Origin: Trachelipus rathkii
Taxonomy: Eukaryota; Arthropoda; Malacostraca; Isopoda; Trachelipodidae
Assembly: GCA_015478945.1 (NCBI GenBank)
Contig: JABUQX010113423.1
Location: forward strand, 1-12,500
DNA: 12,500 nucleotides
Reading direction: 5' to 3'
Both the position numbers and the translations under genes were made by a program. The notes under the pieces were generated by a model, which saw only the letters and a program-made list of their open reading frames with translations, made no database searches and had not been told where the DNA came from. Every line of letters begins with the position of its first letter. The stretch's first letter is position 1. Shown here piece by piece: positions 8,851 through 12,500 of the stretch.

Positions 8851-9600
8851 TCCATAAACCGGCATCCTTCTCTCCTAAGACTGGTGAGGGTGCGTAGCAT
8901 GCAAGTGGAAACAAAAAGTAGTAAATAGATATAGTGACGCAAGTAGGGCAGGTATAAGAAAGCCCAGGTCCTAGCCCCCTTTTCATAGCCTTTTAGTGAG
9001 AACCTCGTCGCAGTCAGAAATCCGACCCTAGAGCTTCACGGGACCGGCAGACCGACTCTTCATATGGCTATCTCGTCAATGTATTGGGGTTTCTATCACC
9101 TGGCCAGGTGGGCCAACCATTACCCTCCAAAAACCCCCGCATTCACTCTATTTGCCACCTTTCTCTCTGCCTCTGCCACTCTACATTTATCTCCTTCGCA
9201 TTTCCGTTACTGGACTCAATCCCACTTTTCTTCGGTAATCCACCCGGTCGATTCCCAGACATCTCACTACCAAACCATCGCTATTCCAACCCATTTCAGA
9301 GTTCTATTGAGAAGACATCTCAAATACTTCATTATTTATCATATTAAAACATCGTTACACCACGTCAACTTCTAATACGTTCATTCCTCATTTTATCAAT
9401 CTCACACCTAGCACTCCCCACCCCTAAGATTGTCCCTCAGAACACATTGTACTTTGCATCTATACTTTTATTACAGACATTAGTCTCACTACTATATCAT
9501 TAACACTAAAAAACATATCTTCATGTAAGACCCAAGCACACCAAAGAGTCTCCTTACATCCAACAACGATTGTAATCTGTCTACCAGATCACCTAGACTG
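8851..9600. other. Pyrimidine-rich region of unknown nature
   Basis: From about 9060 to 9580 the + strand is rich in C and T. Because stop codons need purines, two overlapping + strand frames stay open here (9064-9375, 103 codons; 9084-9347, 87 codons), and neither has recognisable domains. Both proteins are rich in H, P, S, F and L, the expected product of a C/T-rich strand. The first 200 bp (8851-9060) contain balanced unique DNA with no match that I can name. The region precedes the hAT relic and could include its 5' non-coding part. Confidence 0.4.
9097..9110. repeat. Perfect 14-bp palindrome
   Basis: CACCTGGCCAGGTG equals its own reverse complement. Its right half begins CAGGTGGGCCAACC (9105-9118), which loosely resembles a CAGGGGTGG-type hAT end. 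Confidence 0.7.
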
Positions 9601-9699
9601 ACTTTTCTTTGTATGTTGTGGGGAAAATGTACTGCTTAATTTGAGCACTTTTCCGTAGCGGTGCGCCGTCTGGAATGCGACGAAGGATTTCGCTGCTTG

Positions 9700-11335
9700 G
9701 CATAGTAAAGATTAATAATTTCCCGTCAAGCATGAAAGCCTTAGAAAGTGAAAAAACTTCATGAACTGAAATTAAATTGACAGCACAGCTAAACATGTTT
9801 CCAAACCAAATGATCAATCGAAGGCTGCAACAATTGCGTCCTTTCAAGCGTGTTATATAATAGCCAGAAATAATAAAATTTAACTGTTTATGAGAAACAT
9901 ATAAAGAAATATTTAGTGATATCGCAGATTTTTTATTGGAAAATTTCAGAAATAAAAATGATGAAAATATACTTTATAAGATCTGCAACCTTTACGTAAT
10001 TCAGTCATAAATATCCAAAGCCATGAGGTCATAATGTAAACAACAGTTTTTAACCACACACTGATCATGTGTCTCATGTTTCTCTACTCAGTTGGATAAA
10101 TCAATCCCGAGTCAGTTGACATTGCTCAGTTAACTCGATTTTTATCAAATGATACTAGTTGTTTTCTTTTAATGGAAGAATTGTTAAGTATGAATGATAT
10201 CGAAGTAATGCAAGAGGAATGTCGAGTATTTTTCAAGGATTCAAAGAGCATGTTGATAAAATTCAGCTGACACTAAGTAAACTTATGTCAATTACCATAG
10301 GCGCATCTCCGTACGATTACTGGTGCAGGTTCAATGAGATATCATATCTTTATTAAAGAAAAGATGACTTCCCATAACTGTTTTTAAGTTGAATCATTGC
10401 AGTCATTCATCAGAAGTTTGTGCCAGCATAGAGAATTAAGATGTCATTGATATTACTTTAAAAATCGCCAATCCCATCAAATGGTAAATCCCTGCAAAGG
10501 CCCCTTATTAAATTACACTTGGAAGAGGGTGAACAAGATTTGCTTCTGTACACGGATGTTAGGTGGCTTAGCCGAAGTAAACTTTTGCAACGTTTTCAAG
10601 ACTTGTTAAATGATGTCATTAGTTTTCTTGATGAAATGAATAAAGATTATCATCAATTGCGAAATCCAGAATGGCCTTGTAATTTGTCATTTTTGACAGA
10701 TTTTACAGGCACACTAAGTTCAATTACAAAGAAAAAATAAACCAACTTGTAAATTGCTGCTTTCAAGAATCAAGTTATGAAACTGACCAGATATTGGAAA
10801 ACAAGTAATTTGATAGATTTTCAAACTTTCAAGATCACTTACAAAAACATCACAAATTCATTTTCAACTCTGAAAAATATGTTGCAGAAATTCGTGCTGT
10901 TCTCCATGACTTTGAAATCAGATTTAATGACTTCTCCAAATTCGGAGAGTTGATTCAGTTTGCCATTTATCCACTCAACGAGCTCACAGAGCAACAATTC
11001 ATTTCAAGTAAATTTGATGAGTTATTTAAATTGGATAAAGTTACAGTGGCAGATGAAATAATAAGCTTACGATCTGAAATGTTTCTAAAAGATAGGTTTT
11101 CAGAAAGTGATTTTTTTAAACCTTGTATGTAAGGAGAAATATCCTAATTCAAGAAAATGTAGCCAATGTTTACATTCCTGCTTTTGATCCACATATCTGT
11201 GTGAATCAACATTTTCACATTTATAATTAATGAAAACTAAACAAAGGTCAACTTTAACTGATGAATATGCTGCCTACTGACTTCGATTAACATTATCAAC
11301 TTTTATACCAGACTTCAAATCTTTGGTTGGGACTT
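9700..11335 (+). pseudogene. Decayed hAT transposase (ZBED5/SCAND3-like)
   Basis: A functional relative would be a nuclear transposase of about 600 residues: BED zinc finger, RNase H-like core with an inserted helical domain, and C-terminal dimerisation region. Conserved pieces occur in order on the + strand but in changing frames. They are KAATIASFQACYIIARNNK (9821-9877), then LTVYEKHIK (from 9880), QLDKSI (10089-10106), VDIAQLTRFL and MEELLSM (10112 onward). Next come FQGFKEHVDKIQLTLSKLM (10231 onward), DVIDITLKIANPI (10440 onward), LLLYTDVRWLSRSKLLQRF (from about 10540, in the longest intact piece 10462-10737), FQDHLQKHHKFIFNSEKY (in 10809-11132), and finally CESTFSHL, RSTLTDEY and IPDFKSLV (11203-11325). 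The last block carries in-frame stops at 11185, 11224 and 11278. Where the family has TTDGAP the copy reads TIGASP, so the second catalytic aspartate is missing. The BED finger (before about 9770) is barely traceable. The assignment rests on remembered family motifs. It is certainly non-functional; an origin as a retained host gene rather than a transposon is possible but less likely. Confidence 0.92.
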
Positions 11336-11392
11336 GGGAGCATTCATACCCAAACGTCACGCTAATTCAATCCAAAAGTATAAAGGTAAATG

Positions 11393-11539
<147 letters not shown>

Positions 11540-11820
11540 CGGGCTACCGTAACTATAAAAACAAAATTATTTATAATCTTTATTGTAATTGTAAAGCTAT
11601 TATTATGAGAGGAGAAAGCATCTCTGACGTTATGTATATTATTATGTACGGTAAAATTGCTTACATCTTATACGATCACACATAGCTATTTTTGTTCTTT
11701 TTGTTTATATTATTTAAAATCTTAAGTCAACCAATAAGAGTCTTTTCCCTGACCGGCAATATCTGACGCCAAAACGAGGGAAGACGGCAGTTAGGCATAC
11801 GACATCAATGCCATCAAGAT
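11540..11820. other. Spacer, nothing assigned
   Basis: AT-rich up to about 11720, then more balanced sequence (11720-11820) with a CCAAT word near 11730. No frame or element was recognised. Confidence 0.5.
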
Positions 11821-11846
11821 GTGTCCCGGGCATTGCCCGGGCACAC
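11821..11846. repeat. GC-rich palindromic hairpin
   Basis: CCCGGGCA (11825-11832), a single T, and TGCCCGGG (11834-11841) form a perfect stem. It is extended by GTGT (11821-11824) pairing with ACAC (11843-11846) across one bulged C. It stands alone in AT-rich DNA. Compact GC-rich hairpins like this are found near the ends of Helitron and other elements, but no flanking diagnostic end such as CTRR was identified. Confidence 0.85.
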
Positions 11847-12308
11847 AAAATATATTATTTTTGTAATAAAATTAAAGGTGTTATACTATAATTAATGTTC
11901 TTATAATAAGATCTTTTTTTAGTGTCATTTGATACGCTAAGTTTGATTCACAACATGAAATAATAAATAAAAAAATTAGAAAGGAACGGTGAAAGAGATC
12001 TAGTAAAGAACATGGCATTCTATTATATGCCCCACTTTGCAAACTGTTCGAAAATAAAATGTATATAATATTGGGATTTGAGTATTCACGAAAATATATT
12101 CGAAGGGTCTGTGGCCCAATCCTTATTTATTATACAAAATAAAAATTATCTATTATGATCTGCGATCAAACTATAATAAAAGAATGTTAATAAAGAAAAT
12201 AACATCAACTATTTGTTTATACACCTTCCACCTTATTAATTATTGTACCCGAGGGGGTGAGGGATTTAATTCTATGTTTAATTGATTAATGAACTCATCT
12301 ACTCGCGC

Positions 12309-12311
<3 letters not shown>
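11847..12311. other. AT-rich spacer
   Basis: No gene or repeat family recognised. A short G-rich patch (CCCGAGGGGGTGAGGG, about 12248-12263) is the only compositional break. Confidence 0.5.
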
Positions 12312-12393
<82 letters not shown>

Positions 12394-12419
12394 TATATAT
12401 ATATATATATATATATATA
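12312..12419. repeat. Long (AT)n microsatellite
   Basis: A nearly pure AT dinucleotide tract with three small interruptions, ending just before the hAT-like terminus. Confidence 0.97.
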
Positions 12420-12493
12420 AATCTAGAAGGTCGATCTCCAAGAGCGAGATGACAAAATTTTCGATCTACTTTCGGATCAGTTGACCACCCCTG
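12420..12493 (+). mobile_element. Probable 3' terminus of a hAT transposon
   Basis: The segment ends AGTTGACCACCCCTG (12479-12493), whose reverse complement CAGGGGTGGTCAACT has the CAGGGGT start typical of hAT (Charlie/ZBED-type) terminal inverted repeats. The subterminal part repeats GTCGATCT and TCGATCTAC words, as hAT subterminal regions often do. The bases after 12493 (ATACTAT) would be the first seven of an 8-bp target-site duplication, cut by the window edge. It lies about 1.15 kb downstream of the transposase relic in matching orientation, so it may be the end of that same element, with microsatellite expansion in between. An independent non-autonomous hAT copy is equally possible. Confidence 0.55.
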
Positions 12494-12500
12494 ATACTAT

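Noticed and set aside
9593..9847. 84-codon frame on the - strand
   Set aside because: It is antisense to the N-terminal remnants of the hAT transposase and has no recognisable domain.

Overview
This window looks like non-coding DNA from an animal nuclear genome, probably an invertebrate. It is strongly AT-rich. It holds many long (AT)n tracts, a compound (CA)n(TA)n microsatellite, a SINE-like element with a tRNA-derived head and a poly-A tail, and a heavily decayed hAT-superfamily transposase. No prokaryotic gene organisation, ribosome binding sites or operons are visible. Compound CA/TA repeats and ZBED/SCAND3-like hAT genes are common in molluscs (for example cephalopods) and in some arthropods, but the sequence does not let me name a clade. 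I see no intact protein-coding gene.

Layout: 1-3690 is AT-rich but complex sequence with no gene, repeat or transposon that I recognise. 3690-4140 is very AT-rich spacer. 4145-5515 contains two diverged copies of one unknown repeat in head-to-head orientation (best-matching arms 4260-4700 and 5045-5410), followed by a degenerate GAGTCG-type repeat (5590-5775) and a 450 bp AT tract (5795-6246). 6244-7233 holds one unassigned short reading frame and degenerate TAG/GTA/ATA-rich DNA. 7234-7436 is the tRNA-derived SINE. 7437-8790 is AT and TC/TA microsatellite DNA, interrupted by a GC-richer unique patch and a perfect 16-bp-arm hairpin at 8254-8304. 8791-9600 is a CAT-repeat and pyrimidine-rich stretch.

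9700-11335 is the one confidently identified gene relic: a transposase of the hAT superfamily, ZBED5/SCAND3-like branch, on the + strand. It is recognisable from the region after the BED finger to the C-terminal dimerisation domain, but it is broken by many frameshifts and stops. A (CA)21 plus long (TA)n microsatellite follows it (11394-11539). Next come a GC-rich palindromic hairpin (11821-11846), AT-rich spacer, another (AT)n tract (12312-12419), and at the right edge a sequence ending in AGTTGACCACCCCTG. That end is the reverse complement of a CAGGGGT-type hAT terminal inverted repeat. It may be the 3' end of the same dead element, later swollen by microsatellites.

Nothing here behaves as a pathway or operon. 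The window is best read as a layered graveyard of DNA transposons, a SINE and simple repeats.
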